Of a DNA stretch of 64,000 nucleotides, positions 27,775-35,613 are shown in pieces. Location of the stretch: the NCBI RefSeq assembly GCF_014201315.1, contig NZ_JACHDY010000004.1:310001-374000 (forward strand), in the 5' to 3' direction. Numbering within the stretch: position 1 is the first letter of the stretch; every line of letters begins with the position of its first letter. The notes beneath the pieces are model-generated. The model did not search any database, had not been told where the DNA came from, and saw only the letters and a program-made list of their open reading frames with translations. A program made the translations under genes and the position numbers. This DNA is from Edaphobacter lichenicola. Its GTDB lineage: Bacteria > Acidobacteriota > Terriglobia > Terriglobales > Acidobacteriaceae.

Positions 27775-28140
27775 ATGCAATCGCTTGATATTCAGGGCTT
27801 CAGCTACGAAGAGCGCCAAGGCCTTCTGCCCTCGCTCACCTCAGCCTTCGCAGACTGCGGAGGCTGGATCCTCAACCGCAGGACCCTCTCGCCCACTACC
27901 ATGGAGTTCCGGGTCGAGATCCAGCTCCGCGCCGTCATCGACCTCTACGCCTCCATCATCTCCTCTGGCCTCGAGCTCACCCGCGCCGGCCACCTCGGCT
28001 TTACCCACCTCTGCACATGCCGCAAAAATCTCACCACCCCGGCCGACCTCGGTCAGATCATCACCATCCGTCTGGAGATAAGCTTTCTTGAAGACGCAAC
28101 CCTTCAGTCTCTCTTTCTCTCAGCCGGAGAGTGCGCCTGA
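27775..28140 (+). CDS. Conserved hypothetical small cytoplasmic protein
   Basis: 121 residues, alpha/beta, no signal peptide. MQSLDIQGFSYEERQGLLPSLTSAFADCGGWILNRRTLSPTTMEFRVEIQLRAVIDLY has the alternation of an ACT-like or ferredoxin-like fold, but no family is recognised. An AGAGG site lies ten bases before ATG 27775. The longer in-frame ATG at 27724 would add 17 residues in codons (CTA, TCG, ACA, CGA, AGA) unlike the rest, so I prefer the shorter form. It converges with the outer-membrane protein gene 12 bases away. Confidence 0.6.
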   Translation: MQSLDIQGFSYEERQGLLPSLTSAFADCGGWILNRRTLSPTTMEFRVEIQLRAVIDLYASIISSGLELTRAGHLGFTHLCTCRKNLTTPADLGQIITIRLEISFLEDATLQSLFLSAGECA

Positions 28141-28152
28141 TCATCCCAAGCA

Positions 28153-29433
28153 CTAATGCACGTCCAGCTTCTTCTGTTTCGGCCCCCACAGTCCCATCCG
28201 GAACGGCACACCCACCGAGAACTGCAGATTCGGCGTATCCGGCGTCAGCCCTACGCCAAAGCTCAGATCAATCGTCTTCCCCGGCGCATACACATAACTT
28301 GTTCCCAGCCGCAACGTGCCTTCCACCAGATACGACGCAGGAATATCCACCCCGTTCAACGTGGTGCTGCGAGTAAATCGTTGATCCCACCCCAGTGTCA
28401 TCGATACCTCCGGATTCAAGGCCAGGATCGAACCAATCTGGAACCCAACGGCATCCCCCGGATTGAAGTGTCCCACCATCGTCGCCGCCGGGTTATTCGG
28501 ATCGTTGGCCGACACCGTATGATCGCCTTTCAGATTCGCCGTGTAGGAAAGATTCCCGAAGAAGACCACCGGATCGCTCGACTTCGCCATCGTCAGGTTT
28601 CCCTGGATTGAGTTGAAGCCTGTCCCAAGCGCGATCTGGCTGCTCTGAAGGTTGAAGGGATCTTTCCCCGTCGTCGATTTGAATCGCACACTCGCCAGCA
28701 TGTCGGGAATCTTTCCATGCTCGCTGGTCAGCTGTCGTGAGATGCCAGCAGAGATATCGCCCAACCCAAAGCTGCTCGAGGAGGTCTGGACATTGTTCGC
28801 GTCCACCGTCCGAATCAACTCATACCCATAAGGAATCGTGACGTCGCCCTGGAGCTTATGCGGCAGTCCAAGTCGCGCCGTGAGGTTTGGCAGAAGATAG
28901 TCTTCTCTTATGCGCTCCGAAGCGATATCGCCCACCACCAACACCGGCAGCAACGCAAAGCCATTCACCGTCACATGGTCCGACGACGCGCTGAAGTAAG
29001 AGGTGGTGTTGTCGACCTCCAGGGTTCCAGAAGGCAGCAGCAATCCGCCGCGCACAATCAAAGCCTGATCAAGAGCCTCCGTTGCCTGCCGTTCCGTGCT
29101 GTCGTAGGTTGAGGTTGACACCACCGAGTTGATCACACGACTGGTCGAGGCGGCCGGCAGAGTTGGACGTTCGTCCACCTTGGCGGGAGTAGTAAATCCT
29201 CCGTTCATGCGCCACTCCAGCTCATTAACTCGTTCCAGCAGATTGCGGATGATCGCATCGCGCTCCCGCAACGCCTCCTGCAGCTTCAGATCCACTGGGT
29301 CTCTCGCCGGCGTTGTAGCTTTGGCGACCTCCTGTGTCTGCGGCTGACCGTTAGCTGATGTCGCCTGGGCAGAGAGTGATCCCGCGCTCGCCAGCAACAC
29401 CACAACTGCTGATAAAACTCTTCGCCGCAACAT
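28153..29433 (-). CDS. Outer-membrane beta-barrel protein with N-terminal coiled coil (FapF-like candidate)
   Basis: 426 residues. Signal peptide (about 1-22, ending SLSAQA), a Thr/Pro-rich segment, then a heptad coiled coil at about 47-76 (LKLQEALRERDAIIRNLLER and on), a linker, and a barrel of alternating amphipathic strands ending in GLWGPKQKKLDVH. The barrel resembles the MetA-pathway/'transporter' type. FapF, the pore that exports Fap amyloid subunits, is about 430 residues with exactly this order: signal, trimeric coiled coil, linker, 12-strand barrel. Last gene of a four-gene operon with a C39 peptidase and two low-complexity secreted proteins. Family assignment is inferred from architecture and context, not from alignment. 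Confidence 0.7.
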   Translation of the reverse strand: MLRRRVLSAVVVLLASAGSLSAQATSANGQPQTQEVAKATTPARDPVDLKLQEALRERDAIIRNLLERVNELEWRMNGGFTTPAKVDERPTLPAASTSRVINSVVSTSTYDSTERQATEALDQALIVRGGLLLPSGTLEVDNTTSYFSASSDHVTVNGFALLPVLVVGDIASERIREDYLLPNLTARLGLPHKLQGDVTIPYGYELIRTVDANNVQTSSSSFGLGDISAGISRQLTSEHGKIPDMLASVRFKSTTGKDPFNLQSSQIALGTGFNSIQGNLTMAKSSDPVVFFGNLSYTANLKGDHTVSANDPNNPAATMVGHFNPGDAVGFQIGSILALNPEVSMTLGWDQRFTRSTTLNGVDIPASYLVEGTLRLGTSYVYAPGKTIDLSFGVGLTPDTPNLQFSVGVPFRMGLWGPKQKKLDVH

Positions 29434-29449
29434 CGAGCCGCCTTTCCTC

Positions 29450-30130
29450 TCAGTACAAATAGTTGCTCGGAGCCGTAACTCCGATCTTGCGCGAGATCAG
29501 CGATTCATCCGGTACCAGCCGTGCGGCCAGAGGAAGACGCTTGTCTCCGATCATTCGGTCGTCTGGCGGATGCACCACGAAGACGATGCCGTTCTTCCAC
29601 AAGGTCTGAAACCGGTCGACTCTCATCGTTATATTGCCGAAGCCCGGATCGCCCAGAATCACATGCCCCGCAACAATGCCCTTCACCACAACAAAATGGT
29701 CGAAGCCTTTCTCTCGTATCGGGACGATCACAGATGTTTTTTCCTGCGCCAGATCCTGGATCGTCATACCGCTGAAAGCCTCAGCGTGGTATCCTCGCGC
29801 CTCGGAAAAGTGCTTCAAGTCGAGTAATGAAAATCCACCCCGGGAGCGCACGCGAGTCGCATCCACGCGATGAAGAAGCCACACCACGATCGAAGTCTCA
29901 GTCGTATCGTCCTTGAAGTCATAAGTAAGGAGTGTACTCAACGCCGCGGCGCCACAACTCACATCCCAACGCTGCTTCACCACGCCCTCATCGCGAATCT
30001 CTTTCAGGCTTCGGACATTCTTGCTCCCCCTCGCCCCCGTCGCTTCTCCAGTGTTCTGAGCGCGCACGAGGGCAGGGAAGAGAACAAGACTAGCCAGTCC
30101 CGCAGCAAGTATCGATCGCAAGCAGTTCAT
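29450..30130 (-). CDS. Periplasmic C39-family peptidase (FapD-like candidate)
   Basis: 226 residues. The signal peptide ends near LVRAQ (about 25). The C39 core has Q53 and C59 in QRWDVSCGAAALSTLL, H145 in GFDHFVVVKGI and D161 in LGDPGFGN: a complete Gln/Cys-His-Asp active site. C39 peptidases of bacteriocin ABC exporters cut after double-glycine-type motifs; stand-alone exported members include FapD of Fap amyloid operons. Its start overlaps the stop of the upstream gene by one base, so translation is coupled, and that gene encodes a likely substrate carrying an MDRVTAAG motif. Next gene downstream is the barrel protein, 16 bases on. Confidence 0.88.
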   Translation of the reverse strand: MNCLRSILAAGLASLVLFPALVRAQNTGEATGARGSKNVRSLKEIRDEGVVKQRWDVSCGAAALSTLLTYDFKDDTTETSIVVWLLHRVDATRVRSRGGFSLLDLKHFSEARGYHAEAFSGMTIQDLAQEKTSVIVPIREKGFDHFVVVKGIVAGHVILGDPGFGNITMRVDRFQTLWKNGIVFVVHPPDDRMIGDKRLPLAARLVPDESLISRKIGVTAPSNYLY

Positions 30131-30540
30131 CAGTGTTTTCCAGTCAGGTTGGACTGCACAATGGTCCCTACCGTCGAGTTCAGATTGACGTTCAGGTTCA
30201 GCAGCACATTGATGTTGGAGTTCACCGCGTTGATGTTGACCAGCGAACTCAGATTCTGCTGCGCGCTGCCATTCAACGTGAGCGTGCCCATGTTGGTGGT
30301 TGAGGTCAGCGGTCCGGTCAACACCTGCAGCGTACCGGCACCTGTCACCAGTCCGTTCGCAGTTGACGCCGACCCTTGAAACTGCACGACTCCATTCGAC
30401 AAGCTCGCCGAAACGCCCGCTGCCGTAACCCGATCCATGGCAGCGTCGTTCAGCGATTGGCCTTTATGCTTGGTTGAGCTCTGGGCCACTCCTGCAGAAG
30501 TTAGCAGCGCAAGACCCGCAATCACTAAAAGACGATTCAT
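30130..30540 (-). CDS. Small secreted Asn-rich protein (candidate minor Fap-like amyloid subunit)
   Basis: 136 residues. Signal peptide MNRLLVIAGLALLTSAGVAQ, then a short polar propeptide ending LNDAAMDRVTAAG (30-42), a motif nearly identical to one in the next gene upstream. The remainder is Ser/Thr/Asn/Gly-rich without Cys. Residues 87-118 contain LNGSAQQNLSSLVNINAV, which aligns with two repeats in the 427-residue protein, and then an Asn/Leu/Val tract with beta-strand character. This matches the make-up of FapA/FapB-size proteins. An AAGGAGGA site places the start at 30540; 48 more upstream codons are open but lack support. Confidence 0.75.
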   Translation of the reverse strand: MNRLLVIAGLALLTSAGVAQSSTKHKGQSLNDAAMDRVTAAGVSASLSNGVVQFQGSASTANGLVTGAGTLQVLTGPLTSTTNMGTLTLNGSAQQNLSSLVNINAVNSNINVLLNLNVNLNSTVGTIVQSNLTGKH

Positions 30541-30613
30541 ACATCCTCCTTGAAGCCACAGAGAAGCGTAGGTTGGGGCTCTCTGATTGGAGAGCCCCTC
30601 CCTGCGGCCGTCT

Positions 30614-31897
30614 TTAGCGAGACTGCGAGATAATGTTGACCTGGCTAAGGGTCGGCGTGGTGGTGATGTTTGTCGTGTGGGCAATGTTCAGTCCATTGGC
30701 AACCATACCGCCGGCCGCGTTGACGATGTTCAATGCCTTCGCGTTCTGCTCTGCCGAACCGGCAAGTATCACGCTGTAGCTATTGGTGTCGTCAATCGTC
30801 GATCCATCGACGGCGATGTTCTTCGCGGACGCATCGTCGAAGCTGAGTGCTCCCTCTATATCCTTAGTTACCGACTTGCTCTTCACTGCTGTAAAGGACT
30901 CCGTGTCTGAAGCGGTCGTCGCAAGTGTCTCCGCATCACTGGTCGCATAGTCATTCGACACACTCACATTATGAGTCTTCGACGAGCTCGCGGTCAGTGT
31001 GTTGCTCTTGCTCGAGGCCAGGTTCAGGGTGGCCGCCAACGACGCGGCGTTGGTTGAGGCGCTCGTATCTGTGTTCGACGTGTTGCCGGTGGCGTTATTC
31101 GCCGACCCGCCATTGGCTGCGTGCGTATTATTCGAAGCAGCACCTACGGTTCCAGAGGTGCTTCCACCACTCGCAGCGTTGTTGCTGGAAGTCGAACTGC
31201 CCGACGTTCCGGCGCTGCCGCCAGTCGCTGCCGTTGCATTGTTGGCTGTGGTGCCGGTAGCCGCTGTATTGTTGTCGTTGGCTGTATTGTTTTCAGAAGC
31301 GTTCAACGTCGCAGCAGCAGTCTTCGTTTTGTTAAACGTGTCAGAGAAGCTCTTGGTCTTCGTCAGATCGTTGGTATAAGCAAAGTTATCGGTCGTGCTG
31401 GTGTTAAGCGAAGAGTTGAGGCTCGACGCAGAGCTGCTTGCAGCGCTTACATTCGAGTTCTTGACAACCGTTAGCTGGCTGTTCGTTCCCCGCTTGTAAC
31501 CGGTGAGATCGGCCGACGATGAGCTATCCTGCGAAATACCGTTGGCCTGCGTTACATCGGTTGGTTTGGATGAGGCATCGGACAACGCGCTGCTGTCGTA
31601 TACGTTGACGCCATTGGCAACAAGCGCGTCAGACGAACTTACGATGTTGATGCCACTGGCACCCATCAGCGCGCTTCCAGACAGATTCACCGTGCCTGTG
31701 TTGTTTTCAGTGACGGTCGAGTTATTGGCCGCGATCGAAGAATTCTCTTCGCCGGCGGCGGTAACTTTGTCCATCTGGTTGTCAGCCAGCGCCTGCTTTG
31801 TCTGCTTATCGTTGGTGGTTTTGGTCTTGTTCTGGCCGTAAGCGGAGCCGCCGACAAGAACCGATGCGGTAACGAGAGTGCAAATGAGTTTATTCAC
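30614..31897 (-). CDS. Secreted low-complexity Ser/Asn/Thr/Ala protein (candidate major Fap-like amyloid subunit)
   Basis: 427 residues, GTG start with a perfect AGGAGG five bases upstream. Signal peptide (1-22), a polar propeptide, and the motif LADNQMDKVTAAG at 37-49. Repeat 1 at about 69-99 (LSGSALMGASGINIVSS ... ANGVNV) and repeat 2 at about 376-405 (LAGSAEQNAKALNIVNA ... ANGLNI) flank a 270-residue linker made almost wholly of Ser, Asn, Thr, Ala, Gly and Asp, with no Cys. FapC has the same plan: signal, conserved amyloid repeats, variable low-complexity linkers. First gene of the operon, so made in largest amount. A surface adhesin without amyloid formation is the alternative. Confidence 0.75.
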   Translation of the reverse strand: MNKLICTLVTASVLVGGSAYGQNKTKTTNDKQTKQALADNQMDKVTAAGEENSSIAANNSTVTENNTGTVNLSGSALMGASGINIVSSSDALVANGVNVYDSSALSDASSKPTDVTQANGISQDSSSSADLTGYKRGTNSQLTVVKNSNVSAASSSASSLNSSLNTSTTDNFAYTNDLTKTKSFSDTFNKTKTAAATLNASENNTANDNNTAATGTTANNATAATGGSAGTSGSSTSSNNAASGGSTSGTVGAASNNTHAANGGSANNATGNTSNTDTSASTNAASLAATLNLASSKSNTLTASSSKTHNVSVSNDYATSDAETLATTASDTESFTAVKSKSVTKDIEGALSFDDASAKNIAVDGSTIDDTNSYSVILAGSAEQNAKALNIVNAAGGMVANGLNIAHTTNITTTPTLSQVNIISQSR

Positions 31898-32464
31898 GTC
31901 TGCCTCCTGGGCATTGTTGACCAGCGCGACCGTCTACGCAGCAAGGCCGGCTGCATAGGGGACCAAATTGACGCACCACACTGCGGGCGCGCGCGGAGAC
32001 TCAGCGGGCGCAGTTGGGACATCACGTAACTATCCGGGGTTAGGGCTTCAACTCAGGCTGAATAGAATCAGCGTAAAACGTAAAAAGCGAAATAACGCAT
32101 GCGATCTGACTGGTCGTTCAAGCCGATCGCGTTCGTAATGTAGTTCGTGCGTGAAGCCCTTACTACTGATGAATGTCATCTCTGTCTTGCAACAGATAGT
32201 GCGCGACAGATGGAGCCCGTTTCAGAAGTATCTTCCAGACTTCCGACGCAGTATGACATGCAATTCATGTGCCAAGTTTATCCCCCGCATTCCACAGGGG
32301 ATTTCGCGTATCTCATTCGGCATCATGCACCAACTTGCAAATATCGAGGAAAAAGTTATCTCGCTGCCTCTACCACACCGGTAACCCTCTTGCCGGGATC
32401 TGCCGTAACTTACGCGGTTTTTTTCTCTCGAAATATCGCTATCTCGGAGCATCGGAGTCCTCAA
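31898..32464. other. Upstream region of the Fap-like operon
   Basis: 567 bases between the operon's first gene and the next minus-strand gene. It is more AT-rich than the genes, and small open frames on both strands have no ribosome-binding site or familiar sequence. It should hold the operon promoter and any regulatory sites; I could not fix a clear -35/-10 pair. Confidence 0.5.
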
Positions 32465-33070
32465 TCAGCGCCCAAGCGCCACCACCGTCTTGCGGTGCAG
32501 CACACTGTCTGAGTCCCCAATAATTAAGAACCCCGGCTGCTTCCACCCATGCGTCAAAACCAATCTCAAGCCCGTCGCATCTCCAGCCAGCTTGAAGACC
32601 GGCTCGCTCACCACCGAAGCTCCGCCACCCACCTTCGTCGTCAATCCCACTCCATTGACTCCAGCCGACTCCTCCCACCGACGCCCCTGCGCATCCGTCA
32701 GGTAAACCTGTATCAAACTATCGCTCTGCGCCGACCGGCCCCGATTTGTAACTCGAACGGTTACTCGCACCAGGCGCCATCCATCACGGACCATAAAGCC
32801 CTTCACCTCCTCAACCCCCGCGACCGTAAAGCACATCTCATCAAAGCACTGCGGTTGTCCCACCACTACCACTCTCTGCCTCTGGCCCAGCGAAACCCCT
32901 ATCAGTATCGCCAGATACACCACCCAAACCCCGGCCAGCCAGGCTATCCCGCGACGCACTCGCGCCCGTTCGCCCCGCAGCCACGACACCCCAACACCCA
33001 CCACGCCCAGTGCCGTCCAACCCGCCACTCCCGCCAGCAAAAGCTCGGTCAGCCTCACTCCCCACCCCAT
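32465..33070 (-). CDS. Membrane-anchored protein with a beta-sandwich (DUF4352-like) domain
   Basis: About 201 residues from the ATG at 33070. Two N-terminal hydrophobic segments separated by an Arg-rich loop (LRGERARVRRGIAW) anchor it. The exported part (about residues 75-201) has QCFDEMCFTVAGVEEV, then LVRVTVRVTNRGRSAQSDSL, the pattern of DUF4352 immunoglobulin-like domains, with two cysteines that may form a disulfide. Function unknown. The frame is open to 33106, which would overlap the divergent ABC ATPase start, so the inner ATG is more likely. The two genes share a very short divergent promoter. Confidence 0.6.
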   Translation of the reverse strand: MGWGVRLTELLLAGVAGWTALGVVGVGVSWLRGERARVRRGIAWLAGVWVVYLAILIGVSLGQRQRVVVVGQPQCFDEMCFTVAGVEEVKGFMVRDGWRLVRVTVRVTNRGRSAQSDSLIQVYLTDAQGRRWEESAGVNGVGLTTKVGGGASVVSEPVFKLAGDATGLRLVLTHGWKQPGFLIIGDSDSVLHRKTVVALGR

Positions 33071-33094
33071 TCGCGATAGACTTTCTATACGTAC

Positions 33095-33883
33095 ATGCCT
33101 CCTCATTCTTCCACGTTATCCCCCCAGCCCAACTTCCCTTCCACAACGCCTGTTCACTCGACGCCCGGTGGCAGCGCTGCAACGCCTGTTATCCTCGCTC
33201 GCGATCTCGGCAAGACGTACCGTTCCGGCAAACTCGAGGTTCCTGCACTTCGCAAGGTCAACTTCGCCATTACACCCGGCGAGTTTGTCGCCATCGTTGG
33301 CCCCTCCGGCTCCGGGAAGTCCACTCTCTTTTACATTCTCGGCGGCCTCACCGGAGCTACCACCGGCTCCGTCCTCATCGACGGCGTAGACTTCGCCACC
33401 CTCACCGATGCAGAGCGAACTCGCACCCGCCGCGCCAAGATTGGGTTCATCTTCCAGCGTTTCAATCTCCTGCCCACTCTCTCGGCCATAGGCAACATTG
33501 AGATCGCCCACGACATCGCCAATCTCGGCGCCTCGATCAAGCGAGAACTCGACCACCCTCTTCTCACCCACCTCACCGAGATGCTCGGCATCCAGGGCCG
33601 TCTCGACCACCGGCCAAACGAGTTATCCGGCGGAGAGCAGCAGCGCGTAGCCATCGCCCGAGCCCTCATCAACCGCCCCGCTATCGTCTTGGCCGACGAG
33701 CCCACCGGCAACCTCGATACGAAAAACTCAGATGCCGTTCTAAAGATGCTTCGCCAGTCCAGCCGGGAACTCAACCAGACGGTCCTCATGATTACCCACA
33801 ACCCCGAGGCCGCCCAGATCGCCGATCGGATCCTCCATATGCGTGACGGCGAAATTACTCATATTGAAACCGTTACGCGTTAG
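33095..33883 (+). CDS. ABC transporter ATP-binding protein, LolD/MacB class
   Basis: 262 residues. Walker [11 protein letters not shown]-loop [18 protein letters not shown], signature [16 protein letters not shown], Walker [13 protein letters not shown] and the H-loop MITHNPEAA are complete. [12 protein letters not shown] and [12 protein letters not shown] are typical of the LolD/MacB/FtsE branch, which pairs with FtsX-like permeases. A 30-residue polar N-terminal stretch precedes the domain. No permease is adjacent. The only FtsX-type permease here, at 4111-5202, could be its partner in trans. Substrate unknown. Confidence 0.92.
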   Translation: MPPHSSTLSPQPNFPSTTPVHSTPGGSAATPVILARDLGKTYRSGKLEVPALRKVNFAITPGEFVAIVGPSGSGKSTLFYILGGLTGATTGSVLIDGVDFATLTDAERTRTRRAKIGFIFQRFNLLPTLSAIGNIEIAHDIANLGASIKRELDHPLLTHLTEMLGIQGRLDHRPNELSGGEQQRVAIARALINRPAIVLADEPTGNLDTKNSDAVLKMLRQSSRELNQTVLMITHNPEAAQIADRILHMRDGEITHIETVTR

Positions 33884-34039
33884 CGTAACTGCTGGGCTTG
33901 AATTGCGAGAGCTTAGCGACGATAAGCGAGAATAGTAACTAAAAATCCGGTTACTTTACGCAAAATACCGCTAAAGTAGTGCACTAAGAGCCCAGGTAGA
34001 CCACTTTAGAATTGAAGTAGAGACTCCTCCCCCTGTACC

Positions 34040-34942
34040 ATGCGCTTGTCGCCACTAGATTTTTGGGGTAGCGATCTGCCGGGGGATTCTGTGACTTACA
34101 CATACTTTCAACCAGAGCAACAGTTCTCTGACTGCTTCAAGCGCAAGCCCTTTCTCTTCTCTCACAACTTGGCCTCAAACGATCTCTTCTCGACGGCATC
34201 CGTGGAGAAGCTAGCTGAAATCTGGAGCCGCGACAACACCAAATCCGGCTTCTTCTACCTCGACAGAAAATTCAGAGAGTGGGGCAGTGAAGATCACAAG
34301 GCCAGCCTTGTAGAGGCCTTTCGCCACTCTGACCTCAGCCGCATGAGGATGAAACTCAGCTTCATCCATACGCAGCCAAAGTACGACAAGGTCCTCGAAA
34401 CCATGACGCAAGAGCTCTCGGAGCTTACTCATGTTGACCTCGGCAAAGAGTATCGCGCGCCCATGGAGACGCTCTTCCTGACCTCGCCAAACGAGTTTAC
34501 TCCGTATCACATCGACAGCGAAGACAGCTTCCTGCTGCAGATTCAGGGCACAAAGACCATCTACATCTTCGATGGAAGCGACAAAGAAATTCTCAAAGAC
34601 CTCGATATAGAAAAGTACTGGGCGAAGAACGAGATCGCATTCCGTGAAGAGATCAGGTCGCGCGCCATGCGCTTCGAGATGGAGCCAGGAATCGGCGTCC
34701 ACATCCCCATGCACTTCCCCCACATGGTCGAAAGCGGTCCCACATCTTCGATGTCGCTCAGCATCGGCTACGAATCAATAGCCTTCGATCGCGACCTCTT
34801 CCGCGTCAACCACCAGCTGCGCAAACTAGGTCTCAACCCCACACCTCCGGGCAAGAGCAAGGTCATCGACAACACCAAAATGGCCGTCGTCACTGGAGCC
34901 AAGACCATCACCAAGACGCTCAAGGGCCTGCAGCACAAATAA
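34040..34942 (+). CDS. Cupin/JmjC-like Fe(II)- and 2-oxoglutarate-dependent oxygenase
   Basis: 300 residues. FTPYHIDSEDSFLLQIQGTKTIYIF gives the H-x-D facial pair (H157, D159) and the conserved strand after it. HIPMHFPHMVESG (221-233) supplies the distal His and the usual P-x-xxPHxV sequence, so the metal site looks complete. Such proteins hydroxylate proteins, tRNA-modifying substrates or small molecules. The substrate is unknown. No lid domain or partner gene is evident; the downstream DUF2007-like gene follows after 33 bases and may be cotranscribed. Confidence 0.75.
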   Translation: MRLSPLDFWGSDLPGDSVTYTYFQPEQQFSDCFKRKPFLFSHNLASNDLFSTASVEKLAEIWSRDNTKSGFFYLDRKFREWGSEDHKASLVEAFRHSDLSRMRMKLSFIHTQPKYDKVLETMTQELSELTHVDLGKEYRAPMETLFLTSPNEFTPYHIDSEDSFLLQIQGTKTIYIFDGSDKEILKDLDIEKYWAKNEIAFREEIRSRAMRFEMEPGIGVHIPMHFPHMVESGPTSSMSLSIGYESIAFDRDLFRVNHQLRKLGLNPTPPGKSKVIDNTKMAVVTGAKTITKTLKGLQHK

Positions 34943-34975
34943 TTTTAAGTCTTGTGGTCTGCTAACATCCAAGGC

Positions 34976-35590
34976 GTGTTCAACCCCTTCCGTCCCGAAC
35001 CCGAACCTACATTTGCCGACCTGTACCGCCCGATGTCGGAGCTGGAGTTGCAAAGCCTTCTCGCGGACTGGCAATCATTGCTACCAGAGGCCCGCACGGC
35101 CCTCGCCGCCGAGTTTGCCTCCCGCCACATGGAATTCATGGAACCATCAGCGACTCCGGAAGATGCTCCCGCGGAGTTTCGCGAGCTCATCACCGTTCGC
35201 CGCTATCGCGACCTTTCCGAGGCGATCGTTGCCCGCGCCGTCATCGAGTCGGCCGGCATCTTCTGCTTTCTGAAAGATGAGAATCTCGTCCGGCTCGACT
35301 GGCAGGTTTCAAACTTCATCGGCGGCATCCGCCTCCAAGTCGCTTCCTCCGATGTCGAAGCTGCCGAAGAGATCCTGGCACAGCCTATCCCCACCGAGTT
35401 CCCTATTCCAGACCAGCCAGGCTTCTCGCAACCACGCTGTCCACGCTGCACCTCCACCGACATCACCTGGGAGCGTCAGGGCCGTAAGGCAGCTCTCGCC
35501 TCGCTTTATCTTTTTTCGCTGCCACTGCCCCGCGGTTCGGAGTCATGGCACTGCAACAGTTGCGACCTGCGCTGGCAAGATGACGACTAG
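34976..35590 (+). CDS. DUF2007-type protein with C-terminal zinc ribbon
   Basis: 204 residues from a GTG at 34976. An N-terminal helical region is followed by a DUF2007-like (putative signal-transducing) domain at about 70-145: ITVRRYRDLSEAIVARAVIESAGIFCFLKDEN .. GIRLQVASSDVEAAEEIL. The C-terminus has CPRC at about 156 and CNSC near 194, a four-Cys zinc ribbon split by a hydrophobic segment (LASLYLFSLPLP). An upstream TTG is in frame but adds only eight residues. Role unknown. Confidence 0.75.
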   Translation: MFNPFRPEPEPTFADLYRPMSELELQSLLADWQSLLPEARTALAAEFASRHMEFMEPSATPEDAPAEFRELITVRRYRDLSEAIVARAVIESAGIFCFLKDENLVRLDWQVSNFIGGIRLQVASSDVEAAEEILAQPIPTEFPIPDQPGFSQPRCPRCTSTDITWERQGRKAALASLYLFSLPLPRGSESWHCNSCDLRWQDDD

Positions 35591-35613
35591 TTGTCTCTAC
35601 GAACGGAAAATTT

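Noticed and set aside
32147..32512. 121-codon plus-strand frame upstream of the Fap-like operon
   Set aside because: Overlaps the end of the DUF4352-like gene and has no coding-like codon pattern.
33095..33883. Pairing this ABC ATPase with the FtsX-type permease at 4111 as one operon
   Set aside because: They are about 28 kb apart with unrelated genes between; partnership in trans is possible but not shown.
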